Origin: Lactarius indigo
Taxonomy: Eukaryota > Basidiomycota > Agaricomycetes > Russulales > Russulaceae
NCBI GenBank assembly: GCA_025766275.1
Contig: JAFKAC010000010.1
Span: 1,550,001 to 1,614,000, forward strand
Length of the DNA: 64,000 bases
Direction of reading: 5' to 3'
How positions within the stretch are numbered: the stretch's first letter is position 1; every line of letters begins with the position of its first letter. Positions 24,763 to 36,699 of the stretch are shown piece by piece. Position numbers and translations under genes: made by a program. The notes beneath the pieces are model-generated. The model worked only from the letters and a program-made list of their open reading frames with translations, made no database searches and was not told where the DNA came from.

Positions 24763-25345
24763 AGCGAATGCGCTGGCGGGTGAGGGAGGCTAGTGTATGT
24801 CGTCTTGTGCGACAGAAGTTGTGTTTCCGTTTACTTGAAAAGGTCCAGGACACTGGTGAGAAGATAGAGTGACGGTCTGCAACGGAGGTTGAGAGAGGAA
24901 AAAGGAAAGCAACGGACTACGCACGTGAGAAAGCGACTGCGAAATGACTGATGGGCGCTGAGTACTGAGTGTCGGTCAGTCGATTCTGATTTGGCAGAAG
25001 TGGAGTTCTCTGCGAAAGAAAGGTATCAAGAAGTTAGATGATGATATTATGACAAAGGTCAGGCGACAAACATCTGATAAGAATATTCTGGTGGCACGAC
25101 GTGGTATCTCGTGAAAGAGATACAGCAGATAACGAGAGGAAGATACTAAAAGGACACTCACCAGCGGGTCTTGCTGCCGGGTGGAGGCGGTCTATCGTGG
25201 GAACCAACCGTGGGAAATTATCGGTAGGCTGGGCCGGATAAGTACCGCTCCGTTGGGTTGCTGTGTTGCTATCTCCCTTGTCCTTGTCTATATCAACCCC
25301 CTTCGCTGGCGGGTTGTTATCGACAGTCCTTTCCCCCGTATCTAT
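24763..25345. other. Divergent region between AUR1 and fungalysin copy B
   Basis: This holds the AUR1 5' flank on the left and a promoter block at about 25241-25345 shared with the other fungalysin copies on the right. No gene seen. Confidence 0.5.
25241..25345 (+). promoter_or_regulatory. Conserved 5' block of fungalysin copy B
   Basis: Sequence just before the start (CGCTCCGTTGGGTTGCTG, then a TCTATATCAACCCC TATA-like element and TCTATATGCGC at the ATG) is nearly identical before copies B, C and D. It is probably the core promoter and leader carried along with each duplication. Confidence 0.6.
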
Positions 25346-28170
25346 ATGCGCTTAACTTCAACGACTTCTCTGGCCCTTGTTGGCCTAGCGGGCTCTGCCT
25401 TGGCTCATGGGGTCCCTACGTCACGTCGCAAGACAATGGGATTTGGTCCCGTGCACCCCCATGCCAAGTTCCACACCAGTCCTGCCTCCTTCGCAAAGGC
25501 ATCTGTCTTCACCTCTGATCCGTATGAGATCGCCAGGAGCTTTGTAACAGAACTCCTTCAAGACCAGCTCTCTGAAGACAACGAATTTGCCTTGCGCAAG
25601 GACTCTTACACTGATAGTGCCACCGGTGTTACCCACGTCTACTTTCGCCAGATGGTGAATGGCCTCGAGGTTGCGGACGGCGACATAAGTGTCAATGTAA
25701 AGGGTGGCACCGTCATCTCCTACGGTGACTCGGTGAGACCCATCAATCTCAAATTGAATGGCGCTTACATCACCCTAGTTCTACCGGGGCTATGCGCCAG
25801 GCGTCACCCTCATGGACGAGCCAACCACCCTCGGCCCCCATGCCGAATTCTGCGACCTTTTACAAGAGCAGCTAGCTGAGCGCTTGGCCTTATTCCAACA
25901 ACACTCCGCTGTCGCCAATCAGGTCACCATGTCTGGAGCGCAGCTCATGGACGAGCCACTTGAGCGCATTCAGCGCCTTTTCCGCTGGAATTGCGACCAC
26001 CTTCGCACTCCTCACGAACTCGTCGAGAGGGGATTTGGCAAGACCTCGGATATCTTTGATCCGCGCAGCGCTCTTCTCCAATTCATGATCGCTGCTACGC
26101 CAAACGATGCTGTTGTGGCAAACATTCTCAACAATCACGATCACATTATCGCCGGCATGACTTCCTGGTTCGAGCCTCAGCTCGTTGGCGATAATAACGC
26201 CGTTCTTGTCGAGATGATCAACAACGTACCCGATACTGTCTCTCCAGTCAAGGCCAAGCCTGTGTACATTCAGCTTCCCGACGGTGACAAGACGATGCTT
26301 ATCCAAGCTTGGCGGGTGAGCGACTTGATTTGACACTGTCACATGGCTCTGAATTCTTTGCAGTTCGAGGTTGAGATGCAGGATAACTGGTATGAGGCTG
26401 TCATTTCACACCAAGTTCCCCATCGCATCCTCTCTGTTGTCGACTGGGCATCGGATGCACCCATCCCCTCGGAACCCAAACAGCGCCAACCTGCAACATA
26501 CAATGTGTTCCCGTTCGGCATTAACGATCCGTCTGAAGGCGGCCGGACCTTGGCTCAAGAGAATTTCGACCCTTTGGCTAGTCCTTTAGGCTGGCACGTT
26601 ATCCCCGTTGCCAATGACCCGCTTTCGTCCAACCTGAAGAAGAAGGGCCGATACTCTAACTACACTACCACGTTCGGCAACAACGTACGAAACTTCCTCT
26701 TTCTCGTTCTGTGATGGTTCTGATTCTTGGACAGGTGTTCGCTCACGAGAATTGGGAGGGCCAGAATGGCTGGTTGCACAATTATAGACCGGATGGTGGC
26801 GATAAGTTGATATTCAACTATCCTTACGATCCCAAGATCACGGACAAGTCGGACTCGCTGGACGAGGCGAAGAAGTATATCAATGTGACTATCACGCAGC
26901 TATTCTACACGTCTAATCTAGTCCACGATCTATACTACCGGTATTTTCCTCTTTATTCTATCTCTCAAGTGATCTAACCGTCCTTGTGTTGTCCAGTTAC
27001 GGCTTTGATGAGGTCGCAGGAAACTTCCAACAAGACAACTTCGGGCGCGGGGGCGAGGAGGGTGATGCCGTTATCGCGAATGCCCAGGACGGTTCTGGGT
27101 TTAACAACGCGAACTTCATGACCCCTCCAGACGGACAGAACGGTCGATGCAGGATGTACTTGTGGAATACTGCAAACCCATACCGCGACGGCGATCTTGA
27201 AGCTGGCATCGTCATTCACGAGTTGTCTCATGGCCTTAGCATCCGTTTGACTGGCGGCCCTGCAAACTCCGGATGCCTCGGATGGGGTGAAAGTGGTGGA
27301 ATGGGAGAGGGATGGGGAGGTAAATGCATCGTCATGCAACACAGAGACTTGTGCTGACGTCACTTACTAGATTTCCTTGCTACCATGATCCGCAGCAAGG
27401 CTCTTTACTCCGACTATCCTATGGGTGCTTGGGCCGCCAATCAAGCCGGTGGCATTCGGAACTACCCCTACTCTCTGGTACGATTCCCGCCTATTACCTC
27501 CATACATTCGGTTTTAACGGTTGTGCAGAACGATTCGGTCAATCCATCCACGTACAAGACCCTCGATAAGCCCCAGTACTGGGGGGTTCACGCGATTGGC
27601 GAGGTCTGGGCAGAGATACTCTGGGTTGTTGCCCAGCGACTGATTACGAAGCACGGCTTCGTCGAGTCTCTCTTCCCTCCGCTTCCTCTCGAAGATGGCA
27701 CAATTCCTCTCGGTGACTTTTACCGCGTACCCGAGTCCACCGCGACGGGCGTACCAAGGCCACTTGTCCCGAAGCACGGAAATTCGCTTATCGTGCAGCT
27801 CGTGTTGAACGGCATGAAGTTGCAGCAGTGTCGTCCTAGCTTCTTTGACGCGCGCGATGCGATCATCCAGGCGGATCAAGTCCTCACAGGCGGAGAGAAC
27901 TTCTGCGATTTGTGGCTGGGCTTTGCAGAGAAGGGACTGGGTGTTGACGCTGCAGTTCAGGGACGCACGCCTTGGGGAGGAGGGGTTCGCACCGATGTGG
28001 GTACAGACCATGGCTTGTTCCTGCGTTTGTTGACATTTTTTCAGGGTTTCAACGTCCCAGCTGTATGTCGCAGCGAGGACACACCAGAGCCATCCCCATA
28101 CCCAGAACCGGAGCCGGATGAGCCTAGTGACGGTGAGCCAGACGATGACTGGCCCTGGTCACGTATCTAG
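25346..28170 (+). CDS. Fungalysin (M36 metallopeptidase), copy B
   Basis: This is a secreted zinc endopeptidase precursor. Eight exons (25346-25732, 25779-26315, 26364-26684, 26735-26940, 26997-27319, 27371-27477, 27529-27996, 28045-28170) join in frame to 824 residues. It begins with a signal peptide ([20 protein letters not shown]), then an FTP-type prodomain ([30 protein letters not shown]). The mature enzyme includes [20 protein letters not shown], the zinc motif HELSH (about 27217) in [20 protein letters not shown], the downstream glutamate in [16 protein letters not shown] and a C-terminal [15 protein letters not shown]. The tail is acidic and proline-rich (residues about 800-824). Secretion and protein degradation are inferred from the family. 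A Rab gene follows 0.44 kb downstream in the same orientation. Copies C and D are truncated here, so B is the best reference copy. Confidence 0.92.
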
Positions 28171-28611
28171 AAACTATGCCCTTGACACTCTATTTTTGCC
28201 TTTACGATATACCTACCATACATCGCTCTCTTTAACTTGCGAATGTAATTGGAATTTTTTGGTCGAATATTTTGAGTGCGTCAGCGATCGGACGTATTAT
28301 CACGGGCGGGTGCCGGCCTTCCCCTCGCCGCCAGGGTTAACTTATTATAAACGTCTTGGGCCCCGTGGAGGCCGTGAGTTCCATACCGAGCCAGGTGTCT
28401 CTTTTCCCACTTCCACACGAGCCAGCTAATCGTTCTAACACTGATATCTAGTACTGATACCCTACATCACCACGCCCTTCGCCACGCGTTCGCCACACGT
28501 TCTCCTGTTCCACTCTCACCAACTGTTGCTTAATACTACGACTCGGCACTCCTACCCCGCAATCTACCCCGCAAAATACGCACACGCTTCAAAACGTCCC
28601 GCCCAAGGACA
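28171..28611. other. Spacer between fungalysin B and Rab paralog 3
   Basis: This serves as fungalysin 3' UTR and Rab promoter. The sequence is conserved, with small gaps, in the other two units (about 37680-38040 and, inverted, about 40640-40990). Its borders help define the duplicated unit. Confidence 0.6.
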
Positions 28612-29560
28612 ATGGCACCGACGCAAGAGCTGATCAATGTTAAGCTCCTCCTTATCGGTAACTCGTCTGTCGGGAAGAGCAGCCTCTTACTCCGCTTCTC
28701 TGACAAGCAATGGTTGCCTGAGGATGAGGCGAGCGCGACGATCGGCGTCGATTTCAGGGTGCGTCATCTGTTCTCCTGATGTATGCCCATGGGACTGACA
28801 AACGTGCTTTTAGGTACATAAAATGGAAGTCAAGGGGCGGAAAGTCAAGATGAGCATATGGGTGCGTCCGTCCTTCTTCGGTTCTTTTCGTGCGCTTCGC
28901 TGAGGAATTCACGCTCTGGTGGCTCCCGCTTGCATTGTTCACTCGTCGGCATCATAGGATACGGCGGGCCAAGAACGCTTCCGGACCATTACTGCGTCGT
29001 ACTACCGTGGCGCACAGGGGGTCATCCTCGGTCCGTCATGCTCCTCGTCCCCACAAACACCACTCACGGAACTGTCTCGTGAATAGTATACGACGTGTCG
29101 AATCGCGAGTCGTTCGAGGCGCTTCCGCGGTGGCTCGAGGAACTCGAGAACTACGTCCCGCCGGAAGTCGTCAAGATCGTTGTCGGCAACAAGCTCGACA
29201 AGGTGCGCGCTTCCTCTCGTCATACCTTTCCTTCCACCTGCTGCTGACTGCACGCGGCGCCCACAGGAGTACTCCCGGCAGGTGCCAACGACAGAGGGCG
29301 CGTCGTTCGCCCATCGCACGGGGTGCCTGTTCGTCGAGGCGTCCGCTAAGACGGCGGTTGGGGTGACCGAGGCGTTCAGCGACGTCGTCGCGCGCATCAT
29401 CGACACGCCCGCGCTGTGGGGCGACGAGAAGCCCAAGGCGGCCGCCGCGGCGTCCAGGGCCCGGGCGGCGGCGTCTCGCGCGCCTGAGAGTATGCCGGGT
29501 AATATCGACCTGTCGCAAGCGCACGACGAGGAAGAGGAGGGTGGCGCGTGCGCTTGCTAG
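28612..29560 (+). CDS. Rab-like small GTPase, paralog 3 (canonical, CAC tail)
   Basis: This is the best preserved of the five Rab copies. The N-terminus [16 protein letters not shown] leads into G1 [29 protein letters not shown] is switch I. The canonical G3 is [20 protein letters not shown] (about 28960-29020). [20 protein letters not shown] follows, then G4 GNKLDK (about 29187-29205) and G5 [14 protein letters not shown]. The C-terminus is an Ala/Arg-rich linker, an acidic EEEEGG stretch and a terminal CAC, a standard Rab geranylgeranylation signal. The effector region resembles Rab18-type proteins, but that assignment is tentative. GC content in the last exon is clearly higher than in the paralogs. 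The protein is probably a vesicle-traffic regulator and the likely parent of the decayed copies at 38045 and 40590. Confidence 0.88.
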
Positions 29561-30005
29561 CTGAACTGCAAGTTCGTGTTTTCTCTCCTCAGAAGGCCGT
29601 GTACAACGCCGCCTGGAACGCTTATTATTCACGCTACGAACTCCACGTTGTCTTGTATCCCTCCCCCCCAAATGAGATATTACATTGTTATTTACACCGC
29701 GAGTATTGTTAACCTACTACAGAATAAATCGAGTCGCCTAACTACGTTACTCTCTGGGGACGGGGTTTTGTATGGCGCCGAGATGGAAAGGACTAGTCGT
29801 TGGGTAAGCTACAAGGTAGCGTAAAAGGTGAGAAATAGTAGTCCTTGGGTGTGCTAACAGGCTTACTGTGAGAAATATGGAACGGCACTGGGCGGACGCT
29901 CGGGATGAGGTCTATGAGGCATCGATGACGCGTGATGCATGATGTCCCAGCGATAGTTCTACTGTTTTGCCTCCCCACTGCACTCTATCTTCTGTGACAT
30001 CCAAA
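29561..30005. other. Spacer downstream of Rab paralog 3
   Basis: This holds the 3' UTR and flank. Nothing recognised. Confidence 0.45.
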
Positions 30006-30700
30006 ATGGCTGCACCTCCCAATCCCCCACCTGTTGCACTCCCTGCATCACCAAATGACCCCAATGTACGACTACCCCCTGCACAAGGGAGTGGCGGATC
30101 GCAGGCGAGCGCCGCCGCGGAGCACGCGGTACTGCAGAGATGCAGTCCAGTGAGAGCCCATCTAGATTCAACAACAAACTCCAAGCCAATTATTGTAACA
30201 AAGAACGCGATCGACACGCAAGAGGGCTCGGTTCTTACGAGCTCTGGTTCCAATGGGAAGAGATCCACTGGAGGTTGATGACGGCGACAGGGCATCAACG
30301 ACCCAGATGCGTTCGGGCTCGATCAACTACTTCGCATACTGGAGAAGGCCATTGGCGCGAAAAGGAGGGCCGTCTGGGCTTTGCTCAGGACCCGATCCAA
30401 AGACCTCAAAATTTTCACGTACCCTCGGCTGGGCTTCATGGAGTCGAAAGGGATCTACTGGCAGATGCCATGATGCCCGTGCAAGCGCTCAAGCGCTCAA
30501 GCTCATGTCCAGCTGCGGAGCTGGTGCAGCAGAGCCGCAGACGAGTAGGTCGACTCGTCGTGAAATGGACGTCTACTGTCATCGAAAAAAAAAGTCGGAG
30601 TCGCTCTTCTCGATCGTAAGGCGCCGCAAGCCGTCGTTGGCTCTGGAGGTTCTTGAAGCCATTGACGGGTACACAGCGCTACTTGCGCTCGGTCCGGCTT
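30006..30700 (+). pseudogene. Unrecognised gene relic
   Basis: A proline-rich N-terminal frame from the ATG at 30006 (MAAPPNPPPVALPASPNDPN) runs to about 30278. It meets two adjacent TGA codons and then continues in the same frame as INDPDAFGLDQLLRILEKAI and KIFTYPRLGFMESKGIYW to about 30470, where it stops again. Further coding-like sequence lies in another frame to about 30700. On the opposite strand a stretch at about 30690-30880 reads AQQFRAFMEGFGNVLRMFGE. The mixture of open pieces on both strands suggests a decayed mobile-element gene, but no family was recognised. Confidence 0.35.
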
Positions 30701-32506
30701 CGTAAACCCGCAGTAGTTGGTGAACCGTGTCCAAGTCGTCAATACTGTATTGCATCAACCCCCGTGACGGGCAGTTCTAGCTCGTGCTCGCCGAACATGC
30801 GCAGCACGTTCCCGAACCCCTCCATGAACGCGCGGAACTGCTGCGCATTGGCATCCACCCTGCGATCTGTCGGTGCTCCACGATGAGAAATCGACCTTTG
30901 TTCGCTTTTTTATTTATATCCCGGGGTGCAAGTAATCAAACTAAGATCGGGCTGTGCGCGGCCTGGACGAAGTACGTCTCACCGTACGTGATCTACTAAA
31001 TCAAGGGGGACCGCGAGGCAGCTACTTCCGAAAGCCGAGAACCATATGCACGTAATGAGTAGAAGTCCGAACCAAAATGGACCGCATGAGTTAGAGGGGT
31101 CACTCGCTCTGTGCGGGATCCATCCCCCGACCGACACAGTACCTAGGTTGCTCCGCGGACTGGTAAACGACTCCGGCGGACACTGCTGAGAAGGGGGTCC
31201 GTCGCTGACTAGAGGGAGACGAGGATGAGCGAAGACAGCAATGGTGGTCACAAATGAATGTGTGGTGAGTTGGACAGATAGAAATCCGCAAAAGGGGCTC
31301 AGAAGGTAACCTGGCTTCGCGGGGAGATGACGGGCTGATCGGAAAGGGATCGGAAAGGGAAGGGGGGTGTGGGAAGCGTTGGGTCCCTAAAAGGTGACGG
31401 GATTGGATTTAAGGCGACCAACTGGCGCGAAAGGAACCCTAGGCTTCTGCTTCCATTGCCGGAGATCTCCCCCTTCCTCGAAGGGGCAGAGGGTGCGAAG
31501 ACCCTTAATGGTCTCCCAATCCAGGTCCTCGAAGGCGATCACGAGAGATGAACAAGACCCAGGCTTCAGCTCAGAGGTTACGAACATGAGGGAAGCTGGG
31601 TTCGACAGAGCGCCCGGTAAGCCTGGTTTTCCACCGCGAGCGCATCCTGGCACTCATTAGGAGAAAAGGCCCTGCGGGTGTAAAAAACACCTTTGTTCGC
31701 TTCCGTCATGTGTACTGCATCTATCTATCCATCTGTCTATCTATATGGTAAGTAGGCATCGCATCGTCACGGTGTTGGCGGGCTCTGAACCTTTTTTGCC
31801 CGTCGCTTGCTTCGATTTCCGCGCCGTCATCTTTTTTCGACATTGTCTGCTGCTGCACCCTTGTTTACGTTCTTTCTTTTTTGCGGCAGAAGATTGTCTG
31901 GTGCTGGGCGACTGCTTGAATCTGCGCTGTTACACTCCACCACTGATATGATGAATGGCATGCATACGACGTGTTAGTCCAGCTGGGCCAGCTGCTGACG
32001 CAACGTGAGTGTCCAAGTTAATTCGAGGACCGAAATAATTCTGCCAGTGCTAGTAGACTCGGCACCATAATCTCGTATCGGTGCCATAATCTTCACACAT
32101 CCAGAAGGTGCCAGAAGTTGCTATCTTGCATCAATCCCATACCCGCCCCTTTCAGGGCTGGTCGCCTTGGCTCACTCATTTCCGTTTTCTAACGCTTCGA
32201 TTACCCTCCCATGCCGTTCGCCATGCTGCTGCTTCGTCACACACACGGCTTCGGATTCGTCTCTGGGACAGCTGACCCTCTGCTTGTCTCACGCACTGTC
32301 TAGCCCCATCACCACGGGGCCTTATCAGCCATATCGCGACCACTACCCTTATTAACTCGCGGCAGTATACCGCTTTTGTCAGTGGTTCGTGTAGTAGGAT
32401 AAACTGATTTGAAAAAAAGGTATAAAACCCCTCACGGAAGACAAAGGACGCTTGTCTTTGTTCTCAGTCCTCACATCCACAGAGCTCTAATCACAAGACT
32501 TCAATA
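30701..32506. other. Gene-poor stretch before the beta-trefoil gene
   Basis: No gene is supported. It contains a T-rich run followed by TTTATATCCCGG at about 30903-30925, also seen near 6895-6925. A short CTAT-type tetranucleotide tract is at about 31722-31745. A TATAAAA box at 32421-32427 belongs to the next gene. Confidence 0.4.
32421..32427 (+). promoter_or_regulatory. TATA box of the putative beta-trefoil gene
   Basis: TATAAAA lies 80 bp before the ATG at 32507, followed by a pyrimidine-rich leader (TTGTCTTTGTTCTCAGTCC). Confidence 0.6.
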
Positions 32507-33316
32507 ATGGCGGCGTCGACTGCTAGCGTAAGTATCTGAGTCCCATGATCCCGAGTTAATTCTGGGTACTAACCTTGCTCCAAGATATTTCCGTTGAACA
32601 ACGGGACGTACCATATCTTGGTTCAGGAGCCCAATGGGCAGAGAGCCTATCTGACCGCATTTCGCGGCGATGATGTGACTAGTGTCGGATTGAGCAGCGA
32701 CCCGAATGTGGCGACAATATGGACCCTAACATACGATCCCGACCGAGCGAGCTACGTCATAGACTGGCGTTCGGGTTCAAAAACCAGACAAGCCCTGGAT
32801 GCTACCCAAACTCTTAACGCACATGCTGTAACTCATGAGTTTCACGGAGCGCGGTGGCAACGGTGGGCAGTTAGACTGCACAGGTCTGTGACGCATAAGC
32901 CTTCCAGCGCCTTTGATACTTATTTGGAAGATAGTGACAACCGTATCCCAGAAGGTACCGCCCCACGCGTTACGGGCTACACCATTACGCCACTGTCAGC
33001 ACCTCAAAGTGCGCTGGCAGCAACGGACATACAGAGTGTTCCCAGACCCGCTCAGGTCAGAGTGGCCCCAAGGAACGGAGGCAATATTCTCCCGTCACAA
33101 TTATGGCTGGTAGTACCTGCACAGGACGCCACGTGGTTTGGCGCCAGTGCTATGAGCGGTGCGCAGGTTTCAGCAACGGGAGAGTCCGTTGAAGTAGAGC
33201 AGCCTTGGGAGTTGGGAGGAGAGTCTGGACTTGTGTCATCTTATCACGATGGGGTTCAGGAGGTGATAGCACAGGCCCAGGAAGAGCTTAAAGTCGCCGC
33301 TTCTCGGGAAGGATAA
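32507..33316 (+). CDS. Putative beta-trefoil (ricin-B-like lectin or inhibitor) protein
   Basis: Two exons (32507-32527 and 32585-33316) give 250 residues. The second exon opens with FPLNNGTYHILVQEPNGQRA, then TIWTLTYDPDRASYVIDWRS and HGARWQRWAVRL. The pattern of a first strand GTYHI, a mid-repeat W-T-L and a later QRW is what basidiomycete beta-trefoil proteins (ricin-B-like lectins and I48/I66-type inhibitors) look like. There is no signal peptide, as is usual for cytoplasmic fruiting-body lectins. The C-terminal 80 residues are hydrophilic and not trefoil-like. The fold assignment rests on pattern only and no carbohydrate-binding residues could be confirmed. Confidence 0.5.
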
Positions 33317-33725
33317 GAGCGAAGCGGAGTAGCAAGGGGCCAAAGAATTGGATTACGAATAGCGGTTGCCAGTTGGTGATTATTTTGTACGATATCGAGG
33401 CTTGGATTGAGACGGCACCGCTACGAGAATGAGATCTGGTTTTCAATAGGGAACTTTGAAACCGAAAATTCGTTATATTCTGATGTCATATTTTCACCGA
33501 CAGTAGGGCTCATCGGCAATTCGAAGAAAAGATTTCGCCGGTTCCGCAAACCTAAAAGCCGCTAAAAAAAAAGTGAAAACTGTGCCTATTCTGAGACGTG
33601 GTAACTCAAGTCTTTTTTTTTTCCATTTGGTAACTCAAGTCCAATTTCACGGGAACCCGAAATTTCGACAAGCGTGAGAATGTAATGAGTGACTGACGAG
33701 AACGGTATGGTCTTATCCATTTATA

Positions 33726-33751
33726 GAATAGTAAGGGGACTGTCAAGCAAA
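33726..33751 (+). repeat. 26-bp direct repeat, left copy
   Basis: This is identical to 44450-44475 in the same orientation. Looser similarity extends about 30 bp on both sides. Together the two copies flank the whole inverted fungalysin-Rab duplication. Confidence 0.75.
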
Positions 33752-33829
33752 TATAGTCAATGGCGAATAAATACGAACGCACGGAAACAATATAGGCCAC
33801 GAAAAATCCGTAAAAATTATCGGTAAGGA

Positions 33830-33933
33830 GTGCCGCTCCGTTGGGTTGCTGTGTTGCTATCTCCCTTGTCCCTGTCTATATCAACCCCCTTCGCCGGTGG
33901 ATTGCTATTGACAGTCATTCCCCCCTCATCTAT
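33830..33933 (+). promoter_or_regulatory. Conserved 5' block of fungalysin copy C
   Basis: This is the same block as before copies B and D: CGCTCCGTTGGGTTGCTG, then TCTATATCAACCCC, then TCTATATGCGC at the start codon. Confidence 0.6.
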
Positions 33934-36699
33934 ATGCGCATACCTTCGACGACCTCTCTGGCTCTTGTTGGTCTAGCGGGCTCTGCATTAGTTCATGGGA
34001 GCCACGTGTCATATCGCAAGACGATGGGATTTGGTCCCGTGCACCCACATGCCAAGTTCCACACTAGCCCTGCCTCCTTCGCAAAGGCATCTGTCTTTAC
34101 CTCTGATCCGTATGAGATCGCTAGGAGCTTTGTTACGGAACTCCTTCAAGACCAGCTCTCTGAAGACAACGAATTTACCTTGCGCAAGGACTCTTACACT
34201 GATAGTGCCACCGGTGTTACCCACGTCTACTTTCGCCAGATGGTGAATGGCCTCGAGGTTGCGGACGGTGACATCAACGTCAACGTAAATGGTGGCACCG
34301 TCATCTCCTATGGCGATTCGGTGAGATTCGTTAACCTCAAATGGAATCGCGCTTACATTACCACCCTAGTTCTACCGGGGCTATGCGCCAAGTGTCACCC
34401 ACATCGACGAGTCAACCACCTCCGACCCTCATGCAGAATTTTGCGGCCTTTTAGAAGAGCAGCTAGTGAAGCGCATGACCTTGCTCGAAGAACACTCCGC
34501 CGTCGCCAATCAGGTCACCATGTCTGGAGCACGACCCACGGACGAGCCACTTGAGCGCATCCAGCGCCTTTTCCACTGGAATTGCGATCACCTCCGCACT
34601 CCTCACGAATTCGCCGAGAAGGGATTTGGCAAACCCTCTGATATATTTGATCCGCGTGGCGCCCTTCTCCAATTCATGATCGCCGCTACGCCAAACGATG
34701 CTGTTGTCGCAAACCTTCTCAACAATCACGATCACATTATTGCCGGCATGACTTCCTGGTTTGAGCCTCAGCACGTTGGCGATAATAACACTGTTCTTGT
34801 CGAGATGATCAACAACGTACCCGATACCGTCTCTCCAGTCAAGGCCAAACCTGTATACATCCAGCTTCCCGACGGTGACAAGACGACGCTTATCCGAGCT
34901 TGGCGGGTGAGCGACTTGATTTGACACTGTCACATGCCTCTGAATTCTTTGCAGTTTGAGGTCGAGATGCAGGATAACTGGTATGAGGCTGTCATTTCAC
35001 GCCAAATTCCCCATCGCATCCTCTCTGTTGTCGACTGGGCATCGGATGCCCCCATCCCCTCGGAACCCAAACAGCGGCAACCCGCAACATATAACGTATT
35101 CCCGTTCGGCATTAACGATCCCTCTGAAGGTAACCGCACCTTGGCCAAAGAGAATTTCGATCCTTTGGCTAGTCCTTTAGGCTGGCACGTTATCCCCGTT
35201 GCCAATGATCCACTTTCGTCAGACCCGAAGAAGGGCCAGTACTCGAACTACACTACCACGTTTGGCAACAACGTACGAAACTTCGATTTTGTCGTTCTGC
35301 GATTGTTCTGATTCTTGGACAGGTGTTCACTCACGAGAGCTGGAAGGGCCAGGGCTGGTTGCACAATTATAGACCTGACGGCGGCGATAAGTTGATATTC
35401 GACCACCCTTACGATCCCAAGATCACGGACAAATCGGACTTGCTGGACGAGGCGAAGAAGTATATCAATGTTACTATCACACAGCTCTTCTACACGTCGA
35501 ATCTAGTCCACGATCTATACTACCGGTATTCCCCTCTACTTATTCTATCTCCCTGGTGATCTAACCTTCCTTGTATTGTCCAGTTACGGCTTCAATGAGG
35601 TCGCAGGAAACTTCCAGCAGCACAACTTCGGGCGTGGGGGTCAGGAGGGTGATGGTATTATTGCGAGTGCCCAGTACGGTTCTGAATTTAACGGCGCGAA
35701 ATTCATGGCCCCTCCAGACGGATATAATGGTCGATGCAGGATGTACCTGTACAATACTTCAAACCCATACCGCGACAGCGTTCTTGACGCTGGCATCGTC
35801 ATTCACGAGTTGACTCATGGCCTTAGCACCCGTTTGACTGGCGGCCCTGCAAACTCCCGATGCCTCGGATGGGGTGAAAGCGCTGGAATGGGAGAGGGAT
35901 GGGGAGGTAAATGCCCCGTTTTATAACACAGGGACATGTGTTGATGTCGCTTTCTAGATTTCCTTGCTACCATGATCCGCAGCAAGGCTCTTTACTCCGA
36001 TTACCCTTTCGGTGCCTGGGTTGCCAACCAAGCTGGTGGCCTTCGGAGCTTCCCCTACTCTCTGGTACGATTCCCACCAATAACCTCCATTACATCCGGT
36101 TTTAACGGTTGTGCAGAGCAAATCGGTTAATCCATCCACGTACAAGACCCTCGATGAGCCCGAGGACTGGGAGGTTCACGCGATCGGTGAGGTCTGGGCA
36201 GAGATACTCTGGGTTGTTGCCCAGCGACTGATTACGAAGCACGGCTTCGTCGAGTCGCTGTTCCCTCCGCTTCCTCTCGAAGATGGCACAATTCCCCTCG
36301 GTGACTTTTACCGTGTACCCGAGTTCACCGCGACGGACGTACCAAGGCCACTTGTCCCGAAGCACGGAAATTCACTTATCGTGCAGCTCGTGTTGAACGG
36401 CATGAAGTTGCAGCAGTGTCTTCCTAGCTTCTTTGACGCGCGCGATGCGATCATCCAGGCGGATCAAGTCCTCACAGGGGGAGAGAACTTCTGCGATTTG
36501 TGGCTAGGTTTTGCAGAGAGGGGGCTGGGTGTTGATGCTACAGTTCAGGGACACACGAACTCGGGAAGAGGGGTTCGCACTGATGTAGGTACAGACCATG
36601 GCTCGATCCTGCGTTTGTTGACGTGTATTCTTTCAGGGTTTCAACGTCCCAGCTGTATGTCGCAGCGAGGACACACCAGAGCCATCCCCATACCTGTAG
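33934..36699 (+). CDS. Fungalysin (M36 metallopeptidase), copy C
   Basis: This is a close paralog of copy B with the same eight-exon layout. The signal peptide is [20 protein letters not shown], and the prodomain is intact after the first intron ([20 protein letters not shown]). The zinc motif is HELTH in [20 protein letters not shown], with the third ligand in [16 protein letters not shown]. The last exon stops at TAG 36697-36699, directly after [11 protein letters not shown], where copy B continues for about 20 acidic and proline-rich residues. The same codon position is TAG in copy D. The missing tail lies outside the catalytic domain, so the enzyme may still work. The Rab pseudogene 4 follows, separated by an 893-bp insertion. 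Confidence 0.87.

Larger units (their letters stand above)
33317..33933. other. Spacer before fungalysin copy C
   Basis: This contains a 26-bp string at 33726-33751 that recurs identically at 44450-44475, outside the other end of the inverted duplication. The conserved fungalysin promoter block is at about 33830-33933. Confidence 0.5.

Noticed and set aside
31369..31660. Overlapping open frames on both strands
   Set aside because: Mirror-image frames of equal length in GC-rich sequence without domain content are expected by chance.
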